A stretch of 64,000 nucleotides of DNA. Origin: Klebsiella electrica. Lineage in GTDB: Bacteria; Pseudomonadota; Gammaproteobacteria; Enterobacterales; Enterobacteriaceae. Location: positions 239,831 to 303,830 of the forward strand of contig NZ_CP041248.1 in assembly GCF_006711645.1 (NCBI RefSeq), written 5' to 3'. A program made the translations under genes and the position numbers. Every line of letters starts with the position of its first letter. Within the stretch, counting starts at the first letter, position 1. Below, in pieces: positions 39,918-48,944 of the stretch. The notes beneath the pieces are model-generated. The model searched no databases, was not told the DNA's origin, and saw nothing but the letters and a program-made list of their open reading frames with translations.

Positions 39918-40668
39918 GATGACACCACGTCAAATTATCCTCTCACATATTACAGCTGAGAAAGCACTCCCACGAGGAACGCTGATCTGGTTATTCTACG
40001 AGAATGCCGATGATTTAATCAGCCTGAATGAAGTGGACGATAATCTTGAAAGGTGGCATCAACGAGTTGGGTCGCCTGAAGAAATTCAGGTGATACTGGA
40101 TATGCCTGATGACGATTCAGAAGTCTGGCTATTCAGCCCAACAAAATTATTCTCCCCACGGGTAAAAACCCCCGTTCTGACAGCCAGAGATAGGGCAGTT
40201 GCTCGCTATGGCGTTTCTCGCGTTATGACGGCGGAGAAAGTTGTTTTTCTGTATTCAGGGTATCTTCTGCACCTCTATAGACAGGCATATGGTTTCACCG
40301 GCCCTGCGCCTGAAGTTCGGGTCAACTGGAGTGCCAAACATTCATGGGGCGGCAGGAGCTCAATCACTATTTCACCATCGTCCATTTATCCTGACAGTGA
40401 TACACCGCGCTATCGCTACCATGAGTACGCACATATAGAGCAGCGTAAGGACATCGGAGCATTTTATTCAATCAATCAACTGGATCATATCAAAGGCGTA
40501 GTGGCACATGAGCTTGCGCACTTTTGCCAGCGCCACACTGGAAAAGATAATTTTAAATTTGGTTTTCCGGTACTCCCTGAAAAAGATTTCAGAACGGCTC
40601 ATGGTGATGGGTGGCAGTTCTTGTATGCATTTTTCAGAACAGAATTAAATAAAAGAATTCAGCGATAA
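39907..40668 (+). CDS. SprT-like zinc metalloprotease, 253 aa
   Basis: HELAH (residues about 201-205) with a downstream HGDGW (about 232-236) gives the HExxH...HGxxW pattern of SprT/Spartan-like metallopeptidases. These often act on DNA-bound or misfolded proteins. The N-terminal 130 residues are unrelated and of unknown role. The start is either the GTG used here or the ATG 12 bases downstream. It overlaps the preceding gene by 11 bases. Confidence 0.75.
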   Translation: MANKMTPRQIILSHITAEKALPRGTLIWLFYENADDLISLNEVDDNLERWHQRVGSPEEIQVILDMPDDDSEVWLFSPTKLFSPRVKTPVLTARDRAVARYGVSRVMTAEKVVFLYSGYLLHLYRQAYGFTGPAPEVRVNWSAKHSWGGRSSITISPSSIYPDSDTPRYRYHEYAHIEQRKDIGAFYSINQLDHIKGVVAHELAHFCQRHTGKDNFKFGFPVLPEKDFRTAHGDGWQFLYAFFRTELNKRIQR

Positions 40669-40688
40669 CCCAAAAAAAGGCATAACCA

Positions 40689-41375
40689 ATGTACCTTCTT
40701 TCCATTTTATTATTTACATTTGTTTATCTGTTATCCTTTAATTCTGTTATAGAGGAAAATAGAGACCGCTATTCCATACAGACTTTTGCAATAGTGATGA
40801 TCACGATATTCCTGATATCAATGCCAGTAACAACAACTTTTGTGTCGTTGATGCTTGAAGAAAACCAGAGAGAGCATCGTGATTTGATTTCCTTCCTGCA
40901 AATCAATTCCGTTTGGTTCGCAGGAGCCGGGGGGCTGGTGGCTATCTTCTTGTCAGCCCTGACAATGGTTCGCCTGAAGCAAAAACGTATCCGTCACAAA
41001 ACATCGAACCTTAACCTCATCGTTGTGGGCCTTTTCGCGGGCGTAGTCTCTTTTGCCAGCGCGTATAAGCATCTAGCTTTCTTCAGTGGGGATGATGCGG
41101 GAGTGTTTTTATATGAGGCTATACCAGCCATCGATGACATCGACTGTAACGCGCCAATACTCCTGGTGAAATGGGAACCTGACTCAAAGAAGCCAACTGC
41201 ATGGCGATGCCCTACGGGCGTTGCATTCAATATCAATAGTCCTACTCCATTCCTACCTTGGGGTTCATATGAGGAAGGGGAGAGTTCAAAACTAAATGAA
41301 GTGATGACAATTTTGATGAAAAATGCGGTCAAAATCGAAAAACGTCGCCATCTTGATGTCATCATTACGAGCTAA
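40689..41375 (+). CDS. Four-helix membrane protein, 228 aa
   Basis: AAAGG precedes the ATG. Hydrophobic segments at about residues 3-17, 29-53, 72-96 and 108-125 are followed by a C-terminal soluble domain of about 100 residues with two Cys (CNAPI..., RCPTG). It is last in the U17 unit, after the protease gene. A link between protease and membrane protein is possible but not shown. Confidence 0.65.
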   Translation: MYLLSILLFTFVYLLSFNSVIEENRDRYSIQTFAIVMITIFLISMPVTTTFVSLMLEENQREHRDLISFLQINSVWFAGAGGLVAIFLSALTMVRLKQKRIRHKTSNLNLIVVGLFAGVVSFASAYKHLAFFSGDDAGVFLYEAIPAIDDIDCNAPILLVKWEPDSKKPTAWRCPTGVAFNINSPTPFLPWGSYEEGESSKLNEVMTILMKNAVKIEKRRHLDVIITS

Positions 41376-41376
41376 G

Positions 41377-41408
41377 GCCTTGTAATCACTGGATTACAGG
41401 GCTTTTTT
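41377..41408 (+). terminator. Intrinsic terminator
   Basis: GCCTTGTAATC and GATTACAGGGC pair (one G-T) with an ACTG loop and six T. Confidence 0.85.
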
Positions 41409-41449
41409 ATGTACCCGAAAAAAAAGAGACATTTTGTCCCCAAATACGC

Positions 41450-41479
41450 TTCGTCACCTGTTTGGTGTGTGTTTAACTG
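41450..41479 (+). promoter_or_regulatory. Recurrent TTCGTCA element U18
   Basis: TTCGTCA, 17 bp, TAACTG, about 40 bases after a terminator. GGTGT and ACACC pair, the latter touching the start codon. It drives the ParB/Srx gene at 41534. Confidence 0.7.
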
Positions 41480-41533
41480 GATTTACAGCAAGCAACGAAC
41501 CTCGCGACACAATAACTAAAGCGGAGAAACACC

Positions 41534-42709
41534 ATGAACACCGACGTTAAAGCTATCTTCGAACAAAGCCGTACCCTGGAAAATCTGGAAGGCGCTGCGG
41601 TACTGATGCGCAGCTTAGACAAAGCGCCATCATCACTCCGAGCACTGAGCGATTTCGTAACCAAAGCGCGTAAAAGCGGCAATACGGAACAGTTCGAAGA
41701 AGCCGATATCGGGCGTAACAACGTCTTTGCGGTGAGCCCGTACTGGTTGTTTGTGGAAGAGGGACTGAACCTCCGCGACGTAAATTATGACCGTGCGGTA
41801 ATGTTCAAACACGCTTATCTGGAACGTCCTCAGTCAGTGCCTGTCATCCGCGTTAAACCAGTAGTAGTGGAAGGCGTAACCCGCCTGAAAATCATTGATG
41901 GCCACCACCGTTTTGCTGGCCTGATGATGGCGATTGCTGAGGGCGCGAGCTTCCAGAAAATCACCGTCGAGGAATTTGAAGGCGGCAAGGACGAAGAAGT
42001 CTACAACATGATCGAGAGCGCCAACTCCCTTCAGTTGAAGATGGTGGAACGCGCTGAAGGCTTCAAGCGCCTGATTGGCTGGGGTCACACCATTGAGTCG
42101 ATTGCTCAGCGTCTGGGTGTCTCTCTGGTCACCGTTCGCCGCAGTATCGTGCTGGCAAACGCTGACTTCAGCATCAAGATGCTGGTGAAAGAAGATAAGG
42201 TATCTGGTGACGTTGCCGTTGACGTTATTAACGAATGTCAGGGTACTGACCGCGACCCGTATGAAGTCCTGATGGAATCCCTGAAAAAGGCAGAAGGAGC
42301 TGGGAAAACCCGCGTCACTGCCAAATTCGTGAGTTCCAAGAAAAAGACTGGCCTGAAACCGAAAGTTATCCGTAAAACCTTCGACAGCCTGTTGCCAACC
42401 CTGAGCCAGCTGCGCGACCAGATCCCGCCGCAGCCGGAAGGTGAGCATGAAAATCAGATCGAAATTACGGAAACCGTGCCGGAAGAAGTCGTCTTACGCC
42501 TGACTCCTGAAATGGCCCGTACTCTGATGGCTACCCTGGCTGAACTGGAATCAGCAAAACAGGCAGAAGATGCTGAAGCTAATGGTGACAACGACGGTGA
42601 TAGTGCTGAAAACAACGGCGGTGCTGACGATGCGACTGATGCCGATACCGATGGCGCTAACCAGCAGAATGGTGAAACTGAAGAGACTCAGCTGCACCCG
42701 GTGTACTAA
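41534..42709 (+). CDS. ParB/sulfiredoxin-fold protein, IbrB-like, 391 aa
   Basis: The core has VIRVKP...LKIIDGHHRFAGL (DGHHR at residues 122-126), the nucleotide-binding motif of the ParB/Srx superfamily. A helix-turn-helix follows (TIESIAQRLGVSLVTVRRSIVL, about 186-208). The last 60 residues are an acidic Asp/Glu/Asn-rich tail. ParB-like proteins with this layout often neighbour PAPS-reductase-like proteins (the IbrA/IbrB pair of E. coli prophages); such a protein is encoded at 46101. It is probably a DNA-binding NTPase-type regulator. It is distinct from the partition ParB. Confidence 0.8.
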   Translation: MNTDVKAIFEQSRTLENLEGAAVLMRSLDKAPSSLRALSDFVTKARKSGNTEQFEEADIGRNNVFAVSPYWLFVEEGLNLRDVNYDRAVMFKHAYLERPQSVPVIRVKPVVVEGVTRLKIIDGHHRFAGLMMAIAEGASFQKITVEEFEGGKDEEVYNMIESANSLQLKMVERAEGFKRLIGWGHTIESIAQRLGVSLVTVRRSIVLANADFSIKMLVKEDKVSGDVAVDVINECQGTDRDPYEVLMESLKKAEGAGKTRVTAKFVSSKKKTGLKPKVIRKTFDSLLPTLSQLRDQIPPQPEGEHENQIEITETVPEEVVLRLTPEMARTLMATLAELESAKQAEDAEANGDNDGDSAENNGGADDATDADTDGANQQNGETEETQLHPVY

Positions 42710-42716
42710 CCTCCCA

Positions 42717-42788
42717 GCAGGTCTTTAACAGACCTGCATAAAATTCCTTTTCATTCTGATGGGCCGGATAAACCGGCTCATATTTTTG
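42717..42788 (+). terminator. Two hairpins after the ParB/Srx gene
   Basis: GCAGGTCT/AGACCTGC (42717-42737) is followed by GGGCCGG/CCGGCTC and a T run (ending near 42788). The second is the better terminator. Confidence 0.65.
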
Positions 42789-42828
42789 CACATATAAATG
42801 GCCGCATTTTGCTGCCTTAAATTTTTCG

Positions 42829-43404
42829 ATGATAGACAGGAGCGCATTAAAATATCAGGGTTATAGACTTTTTTGGATAGCAATGGGGGTCGCGTTGAAT
42901 ATTCAGACTAATTATATCGAGCTGCAAAATTGGCTCGAAAAGGCAAAAAGTATTTATTCCTCCGCAGGATGCCCGCACGAAAGAGTTGATGATGGCATTT
43001 TAAAAATTGCAATGCAGGTAGCGGCTATTAGAAAAACAAAACCAGATATGCTGCATGTATTCCTTCAGGAGTTAATTACTGAGTTCAAGGGTTATAAACT
43101 CATTCAGTGCCGATTCAATAAATCCAATTATGAGCATTTTGTTATGACCCCGGAAATTCAGATTCTGATCGGTGGTCTTATGGATAAAGCGTCAGAGGGA
43201 ATAATGCTGGCTTCTATCTGCCACATGCTACAGGTAGATACGTTATCCGAACTTCTAAGCCTAATCCCAACGGGAATGCCAGACACCGATGTACTGGATG
43301 CGCTATGGCGTGATCAGAAGACGCCCGCAGGACTGAACCTGCTTGATGACTTCGTACTTCTGGATACCGTTGCGCTGGCTAATAAGCGGGGGATTGCTGC
43401 ATGA
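42829..43404 (+). CDS. Hypothetical protein upstream of dnaB, 191 aa
   Basis: The start is uncertain: the ATG at 42829 lacks a ribosome site, while a TTG at 42895 follows GGGGGT. The product is mainly helical with several Cys and ends in an ATGA overlap with the next gene. It belongs to the dnaB operon. Known helicase loaders (DnaC, P) are not clearly recognisable, though a loader or accessory role would fit its position. Confidence 0.6.
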   Translation: MIDRSALKYQGYRLFWIAMGVALNIQTNYIELQNWLEKAKSIYSSAGCPHERVDDGILKIAMQVAAIRKTKPDMLHVFLQELITEFKGYKLIQCRFNKSNYEHFVMTPEIQILIGGLMDKASEGIMLASICHMLQVDTLSELLSLIPTGMPDTDVLDALWRDQKTPAGLNLLDDFVLLDTVALANKRGIAA

Positions 43405-43769
43405 ATGTATCGGCGTTGATTAGTAGCCTCTATGTGACCGTTATCGCCGGGCAGGAGCTGGAAGCAAAAGCTCTGGAGCATCACGAACGCCGTACAGCTG
43501 GTCGATTTTGCCGAAAAACACTTTCTGTCCACGCGGTGAAGCGCAAGCCCGGGGTGGAATTTCTGGCGCGGCTGAAAGTCAATTACGCCCGCGCCAACCT
43601 GACAAACTGCGACCCCGGTACAGTAGCCGAGCTGAGGCTGGTGGGCCGCTCTGATGAAGCGAATGAGCTCTCTGAAGCAATTCTAAAGGCAATAGCATCC
43701 AGTTACCCGGAGTTGGTATCGGAATGCGCACGACAATTACAAAAACAAAAGCTATTCCAGAACCTCTGA
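43401..43769 (+). CDS. Hypothetical basic protein upstream of dnaB, 122 aa
   Basis: It is coupled to the previous gene by ATGA. It is basic in the middle (HHERRTAGRFCRKTLSVHAVKRKPG) and helical at the C-terminus. It ends eight bases before dnaB. It could assist helicase loading; this is inference from position only. Confidence 0.6.
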   Translation: MNVSALISSLYVTVIAGQELEAKALEHHERRTAGRFCRKTLSVHAVKRKPGVEFLARLKVNYARANLTNCDPGTVAELRLVGRSDEANELSEAILKAIASSYPELVSECARQLQKQKLFQNL

Positions 43770-43777
43770 GGCCACTT

Positions 43778-45196
43778 ATGACTATGGCGGACATCTCGTT
43801 TACCGAAACAGGTGAGACAAAGCAAACAGCTGAATACAGCTTAAAAACCCCTCCGCAATCGATAGAAGCGGAACAGTCCGTGCTGGGCGGGTTAATGCTT
43901 GAAAACCAGAGATGGGATGATGTGGCAGAAATCGTTAGTGAGCAGGATTTTAGTTCTCGACCGCATCGCTCAATTTTCTCTGCAATGAGATCGCTCGTTG
44001 CGAATCAATTCCCGATTGATTTGATAACCCTCGCTGAGCACATCGAAAACGAGGGAGAAGGTAAGCTGGATAGTCTCGGCGGTTTCGCCTATCTGGCAGA
44101 ACTGTCAAAAAATACGCCCAGTGCGGCAAATATAATTGCCTACGCGCAGATCGTCAGGGAACGTGCCGTAATCAGGGAAATGATAAAAGTTGCCAACGAA
44201 ATAACCGAGGCCGGTTACAACCCGGAAGGTAGGACAAGTGACGAATTGCTTGATCTTGCAGAAAGCCGGATTTTCCAGATTGCAGAGCAAAGGGGAAATA
44301 AAAGCGGTGGGCCGGAAAATATCAGCAGCATTCTGGACAGAACCGTTACCAAGATTGAAGCCTTGTTCCAGCGTCCCCATGACGGGGTCACTGGAGTTGA
44401 TACCGGCTACGTGGACGTGAACAAGAAGACAGCCGGTCTACAGCCCTCGGATTTGATTATTATCGCTGCCAGACCCTCAATGGGGAAAACTACGTTTGCA
44501 ATGAACATCTGCGAGAATGTATCGCTGACAAACGATAAGCCCGTCATGATTTTCAGCCTGGAAATGCCTACGGAACAGCTCATGATGCGCTCACTGGCAT
44601 CGCTATCACGCGTCAACCAGACCAGCATCCGAACCGGACAGCTCGATGACGAGGACTGGGCCCGGTTATCCGGCACAATGGGACTGCTGCTGGAAAAAAA
44701 GAACATTTACATTGATGACAGCTCTGGCCTAACACCTATGGACGTTCGCTCCCGGGCGCGTCGATTGTCCCGCGAACACGGTGGGCTTAGCCTCATTATG
44801 ATCGACTACCTTCAGTTGATGCGTGTACCGTCGTTATCTGACAACAGAACTCTGGAAATTGCTGAAATCTCCCGATCTCTGAAAGCACTGGCAAAAGAGC
44901 TGAATGTACCGGTAATCGCTTTATCGCAACTAAACCGCTCGCTTGAACAACGTGCCGATAAACGTCCGGTAAACTCAGATTTGCGAGAGTCAGGCTCCAT
45001 TGAGCAGGATGCTGACCTGATCATGTTTATTTACCGTGATGAGGTCTATCACGAAAATAGCGATATGAAAGGTATAGCCGAAATTATCATAGGTAAACAG
45101 CGCAACGGGCCTATAGGGACAGTACGTCTCACATTTAATGGTCAATGGTCTCGATTTGATAATTATGGTGGCCCTGAGTATCATGATGACGACTGA
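43778..45196 (+). CDS. dnaB: DnaB-type replicative helicase, 472 aa
   Basis: The sequence matches enterobacterial DnaB nearly along its length: SIEAEQSVLGGLMLEN, Walker A ARPSMGKTT, IMIDYLQLM, SQLNRSLEQRADKRP and a near-identical C-terminal 150 residues. It should form the hexameric 5'-3' helicase at forks. The start is the ATG after CTGAGG, which gives 472 aa against 471 in E. coli; upstream in-frame ATG codons lack ribosome sites. It resembles the P1 ban gene in being an extra DnaB on an extrachromosomal replicon. The divergent N-terminal 25 residues may set specificity. Confidence 0.97.
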   Translation: MTMADISFTETGETKQTAEYSLKTPPQSIEAEQSVLGGLMLENQRWDDVAEIVSEQDFSSRPHRSIFSAMRSLVANQFPIDLITLAEHIENEGEGKLDSLGGFAYLAELSKNTPSAANIIAYAQIVRERAVIREMIKVANEITEAGYNPEGRTSDELLDLAESRIFQIAEQRGNKSGGPENISSILDRTVTKIEALFQRPHDGVTGVDTGYVDVNKKTAGLQPSDLIIIAARPSMGKTTFAMNICENVSLTNDKPVMIFSLEMPTEQLMMRSLASLSRVNQTSIRTGQLDDEDWARLSGTMGLLLEKKNIYIDDSSGLTPMDVRSRARRLSREHGGLSLIMIDYLQLMRVPSLSDNRTLEIAEISRSLKALAKELNVPVIALSQLNRSLEQRADKRPVNSDLRESGSIEQDADLIMFIYRDEVYHENSDMKGIAEIIIGKQRNGPIGTVRLTFNGQWSRFDNYGGPEYHDDD

Positions 45197-45318
45197 CCAT
45201 AAAAGCTACTGACCTTATCCTGATATTTAATTAAAGGTTTTCGACTGTTTAATTTCGCCAGCTGATTGGCCCGATAGATAATGGTTCTACGGACAGCAAT
45301 CTTTTATATAGGTGTAAA

Positions 45319-45519
45319 ATGAAAACGATACTCTCAGCTTTATTATTCGTTGTTTCATGGAATGCACTGGCACAGGATGAGGGAAATAGTGGTGATAAAA
45401 AGCAACAGGCAACGGCAACTATTCAAATTTCGATTACAATTTTACCCGAACCGGTAAAACCAAAGATCACCAAAGAACAGGTGAGTGATACGCTAACCGT
45501 CATTTCTTATGAATGGTAG
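45319..45519 (+). CDS. Small secreted protein, 66 aa
   Basis: A clear Sec signal peptide (MKTILSALLFVVSWNALA, cleavage after ALA) leaves a 48-aa mature peptide rich in Thr, Lys and Ile, without Cys. It should be periplasmic or secreted. ATAGGTG precedes the ATG. No family is recognised. Confidence 0.65.
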   Translation: MKTILSALLFVVSWNALAQDEGNSGDKKQQATATIQISITILPEPVKPKITKEQVSDTLTVISYEW

Positions 45520-45580
45520 CATCCAGACAACCAACGGTTAAGCCTGCTCCAGCAAAGAAAAGTATCTTTCTGAACATCAC

Positions 45581-45610
45581 TTCGTCACCCGAATGCCTCG
45601 TGATTTAATA
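45581..45610 (+). promoter_or_regulatory. Recurrent TTCGTCA element U19
   Basis: TTCGTCA, 17 bp, TTAATA, then GTAAACAAACCGGA at 45612. CCTCGTGA (45596-45603) and TCACGAGG (45632-45639) pair perfectly, the right arm holding the GAGGTG ribosome site of 45646. Confidence 0.75.
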
Positions 45611-45645
45611 AGTAAACAAACCGGACAATATTCACGAGGTGTTTT

Positions 45646-46011
45646 ATGACAAATGAAACTCAGAACAACGCATCCGCACCTGAAGAGTTAATCACGCGTA
45701 TATCGCAGGTCATTAAACGCAAGGATGGATCTGAAGTGAAAATTACTGCTCAGGCTGCGTTCGGTGCAGGGTTAACTCGCTCTATCGATGTATATGTTCT
45801 TCGTCGGGATAATGCTGATTCAAACTGGCAAGGTTGCAGTAATCGACCAAAAGCAGGATGGCGGAATATGTCTGTAGATGAATATATCCGTGAAGGGCGC
45901 TCTGAAATGCTTAAGGCAGTTACGCCGGGAGAAATTCTAAAGCTCACAAATGCCATTGGCAAACCAATGAGTTGTCTTGATCAATTATTTCCATCCCCGA
46001 TTACTAAATAA
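45646..46011 (+). CDS. Hypothetical protein, 121 aa
   Basis: First gene after element U19, with GAGGTG upstream. The product is a soluble alpha/beta protein with two Cys and a basic centre. It lies just before the PP-loop gene but has its own element, so it may be separately controlled. No family is recognised. Confidence 0.7.
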   Translation: MTNETQNNASAPEELITRISQVIKRKDGSEVKITAQAAFGAGLTRSIDVYVLRRDNADSNWQGCSNRPKAGWRNMSVDEYIREGRSEMLKAVTPGEILKLTNAIGKPMSCLDQLFPSPITK

Positions 46012-46037
46012 ATCATTAAATAATACCGCTGGCCTTA

Positions 46038-46067
46038 TTCGTCAGCTGGTACGCCCGTGTTTAAATA
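46038..46067 (+). promoter_or_regulatory. Recurrent TTCGTCA element U20
   Basis: TTCGTCA, 17 bp, TAAATA, then ATACAAAACGAA at 46071-46082. CC[G]TGTTTA (46055-46063) and TAAACAGG (46087-46094) pair with one bulged G; the right arm overlaps the AGGTGA ribosome site. It drives the 811-aa PP-loop gene. Confidence 0.7.
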
Positions 46068-46100
46068 AATATACAAAACGAATAAATAAACAGGTGAACC

Positions 46101-48536
46101 ATGCAACAGGTAATCGACTTTGGCACATCAGAACCGACCCTTGCCCCAATCCTTACCGGGGATAAATGGGATACGGTTTGGCAAACACTGGCTAATGACG
46201 AAGACCTGAATTATGTCGATGCCAGCACTGGCACGAGCATGGCCAATCTTATCACCACCGGCACAAACGCCATTTATAAAGCGCTTACTGACGGCTGGAC
46301 TATGAGCCTGGCGTATTCATCAGGAAAGGACTCTGAGTGCGTTCTGCACCTCTTCCTGATGGCGCTGGTAAGGGCTACCCGCAATGGCACAAACATCAGC
46401 CAGCATCACTATGTGATCCACACCGACACGGGCATCGAGAATCCAGCCGTCCGCTGGCTGGCAGACACAAAACTCGCCGAACTTGAGGCATTCGTTGAAA
46501 AGCACCAGTTACCGCTGAGCATTGTAATTGGTAAGCCTGGACTGACATCTGGGTGGACTGGCCGCATCCTTTCAGGGCGAGGATTGCCAACATTTTCAAA
46601 TAGTTCCGCCAGACAGTGCTCGATCGACTTGAAGGTCGATCCTGCACGTCGGGCCCGTGCCGAGTACATGCGAGGACTGCCTAAAGCCGTTCGTCAGCGC
46701 GTTTGTCTGCTGCTGGGTTCCCGTGATGCAGAGAGCACAACCCGTGCCATGAACATCGAAAAAAAAGGCGGGAGCGCTGAAGACGTTAAACAGACAAAAG
46801 AGGGCGGTGAGCTCTATCCGATCCGTCACTGGCATCAGGGGAACGTATGGGAATTCCTGCTATCGTCCGGGGATGAGGCTCGTTTTGCGTTACCCAGTTA
46901 CCTGCCTAACAATAATGAAACTGCTGAGCTCTACAAAGAGGCTACGGGCGAATGTGTCTGGACGGGTTCTGAAAAAGCAAAAAGCGCCTGTGGTTCACGA
47001 TTTGGCTGTTACCTTTGCCAGGCTGTAGGGCTCGACCGCTCTATGGAAAACCTGCTGAATGCCGACCCGGAGAAATATGGCTATATGGCTATCCTGAACC
47101 GGCTTCAGCGTTTCATTGCCAAACGCCGTTATGCCTGGGAAGACCGCCATCCAGTGGGCCGCACGGTATACGAAGGTGGGTATATTAAGATCCAGCCAGA
47201 TGTATACTCGCCGAAATTCCTGGAACGTCTGTTACACATCTGCTGTAGCGCCGACTACGTAGAGCAGCAACGCGCCGATGACGTTGCCGAGAAACTCGCT
47301 TACGGCTTGCTGGAAGACAATGCGCATAACCGTCGCATGTCCCGGCCTCAGTTCCGCATCGTCAGCGAAGAAGCCGTTGTGCATGTCGATTTCATGTGGG
47401 CTTTCCATCATTTCAATGACAAGCCTTTTAGGGCACTGGAGATCTACCACCGCGTCTGGGCCCACGGCGAGCTGGATCTGTTGACTGATGAACCGACGAT
47501 GCCTGTAGTCCCTCAGTCCCCAATCCCTAAAGCAGTCTGGCTGAAGGTGGGGAAATTTGGCGATGACTCACTATTTGATGGGCTGGCTGATCCTGTTGCG
47601 GAAATGACCTATTTCGACGGCGGAGATGACGAACGCGCCGCACGTGTCATCAAGACAAGAGACGGCCACCGTCGTGTTGTCAGTTTCAGCGAAGATAACG
47701 AAGTTACCGTAGATGAAGAGTCTGCAAGCTTTGTGTTATGGGTGGAATACCCACGCCTTAAATCTGCTATTGAGAGCGGGGCGTACACCGCTGGGAGCGC
47801 GGCGCAGTTCTACCTGCGTTTCGGCACGGTATCTCTGTGCAAAGGTAAGTCAGCCTTGTATCACAAAATGATGCAGCGTGGTCAAACCTACCATCGACTC
47901 GGCCTGACCGGATTCCAGTCGATGGAAGGGATCACAGCTCGAAAAGACCTTCGCATCCTCTCGACCGAGAAATACCAGCATGTTCTGAAAAGAACGCTGG
48001 AGGCCCGGATCATTCGTTTTAAATGGTGGGCTAACCTCGCTTTCACCATCCAGTACCACATGACCCGCATGACAGAATTTGGGTTCTGGCTGCATCGCGT
48101 CTTACGCCAGGAAAGCCATAACGAGCTTATGGACGAGAAAACGCTGTGCAAAAACAGCCTGGAAACTGTCCTGATCAACCAGACCAATGCCTGGTGTCTT
48201 GTGATGAGTGACGTGGGCAACAAACCTGATACATCAAATGCGCTGCGCCGCTACTGGAGACAGGAGCGGGCCCGAGCTTTCGCGCACTGTGCTTCAGTAC
48301 CGGAAGTCCTTAAATCGCTGGTGGCTCGTGAGATGTTCAATATTTATCGACGTGCGCTTTATGAACTCAATAGCCATAAAGAGTTGAGCCTTGGCCTGAT
48401 ACACATACAGGAACTGGCAACTCAGAACGCGGACGCGTTACGGATCCATATCAAAATAATGATGCGGTTAATCAGGCTGTGGCAATTGTCAGGTTTAACA
48501 AGCATTGGTCAGAGTGAATTTTGTGAGGCGGCTTAA
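46101..48536 (+). CDS. PP-loop (PAPS reductase/DndC-like) protein, 811 aa
   Basis: An N-terminal PP-loop ATP pyrophosphatase domain carries SSGKDSE at residues 73-79. HTDTG (about 107-111) and LLLGSRDAES (about 204-212) also match PAPS-reductase/DndC-type enzymes. Cysteines at about 285, 297, 303 and 306 (GSRFGCYLC) resemble the Fe-S cluster ligands of DndC. DndC-type enzymes activate cysteine-derived sulfur for DNA phosphorothioation; related IbrA proteins act with IbrB. The C-terminal 450 residues are an extra region without known motifs, making this about twice the usual length. No other dnd genes are present. Confidence 0.82.
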   Translation: MQQVIDFGTSEPTLAPILTGDKWDTVWQTLANDEDLNYVDASTGTSMANLITTGTNAIYKALTDGWTMSLAYSSGKDSECVLHLFLMALVRATRNGTNISQHHYVIHTDTGIENPAVRWLADTKLAELEAFVEKHQLPLSIVIGKPGLTSGWTGRILSGRGLPTFSNSSARQCSIDLKVDPARRARAEYMRGLPKAVRQRVCLLLGSRDAESTTRAMNIEKKGGSAEDVKQTKEGGELYPIRHWHQGNVWEFLLSSGDEARFALPSYLPNNNETAELYKEATGECVWTGSEKAKSACGSRFGCYLCQAVGLDRSMENLLNADPEKYGYMAILNRLQRFIAKRRYAWEDRHPVGRTVYEGGYIKIQPDVYSPKFLERLLHICCSADYVEQQRADDVAEKLAYGLLEDNAHNRRMSRPQFRIVSEEAVVHVDFMWAFHHFNDKPFRALEIYHRVWAHGELDLLTDEPTMPVVPQSPIPKAVWLKVGKFGDDSLFDGLADPVAEMTYFDGGDDERAARVIKTRDGHRRVVSFSEDNEVTVDEESASFVLWVEYPRLKSAIESGAYTAGSAAQFYLRFGTVSLCKGKSALYHKMMQRGQTYHRLGLTGFQSMEGITARKDLRILSTEKYQHVLKRTLEARIIRFKWWANLAFTIQYHMTRMTEFGFWLHRVLRQESHNELMDEKTLCKNSLETVLINQTNAWCLVMSDVGNKPDTSNALRRYWRQERARAFAHCASVPEVLKSLVAREMFNIYRRALYELNSHKELSLGLIHIQELATQNADALRIHIKIMMRLIRLWQLSGLTSIGQSEFCEAA

Positions 48537-48559
48537 CTGCCTGGAATAAAGGGAAAATA

Positions 48560-48934
48560 ATGAAAATCATGCTTTCACTAGGCTCTGTTGCTATTACGAC
48601 AGTAGCATCTATGTTGTTGCTGTGCAGCCAGGCTAATGGCAGCAACGGGAACAGGCCTTTACGGATCAACGAACCTGTTCAGATTACTATCGAACAAGTG
48701 ATGTATCGCATTGCAAATGGTAACCAGAATATCGGCATGAAAATGCGTGAAAACCCAGTGCTGTTTTCGGGTCATGCCGGAATCAGTGTAGAGCTAAGTG
48801 ATTTTCCGCCCGGGTCAAAATCCGCGCCCGTACCCGGAACTACCGTAATGCTGCGTACCGCTTTGTCTGGTCAGACAGAGGCCTGTTATCAGCAGCACTG
48901 CTACTCAGCCGAAGTGACCACGTACAACGAATAG
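48560..48934 (+). CDS. Secreted protein, 124 aa
   Basis: The signal peptide (MKIMLSLGSVAITTVASMLLLCSQANG) predicts export, and cleavage after ANG or SQA is plausible; the LLLCSQ stretch could instead be a lipobox-like site. The mature part is beta-rich with two C-terminal Cys (ACYQQHC). It follows the PP-loop gene by 23 bases in the same unit. Function unknown. Confidence 0.65.
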   Translation: MKIMLSLGSVAITTVASMLLLCSQANGSNGNRPLRINEPVQITIEQVMYRIANGNQNIGMKMRENPVLFSGHAGISVELSDFPPGSKSAPVPGTTVMLRTALSGQTEACYQQHCYSAEVTTYNE

Positions 48935-48944
48935 AGGTCTTGCT

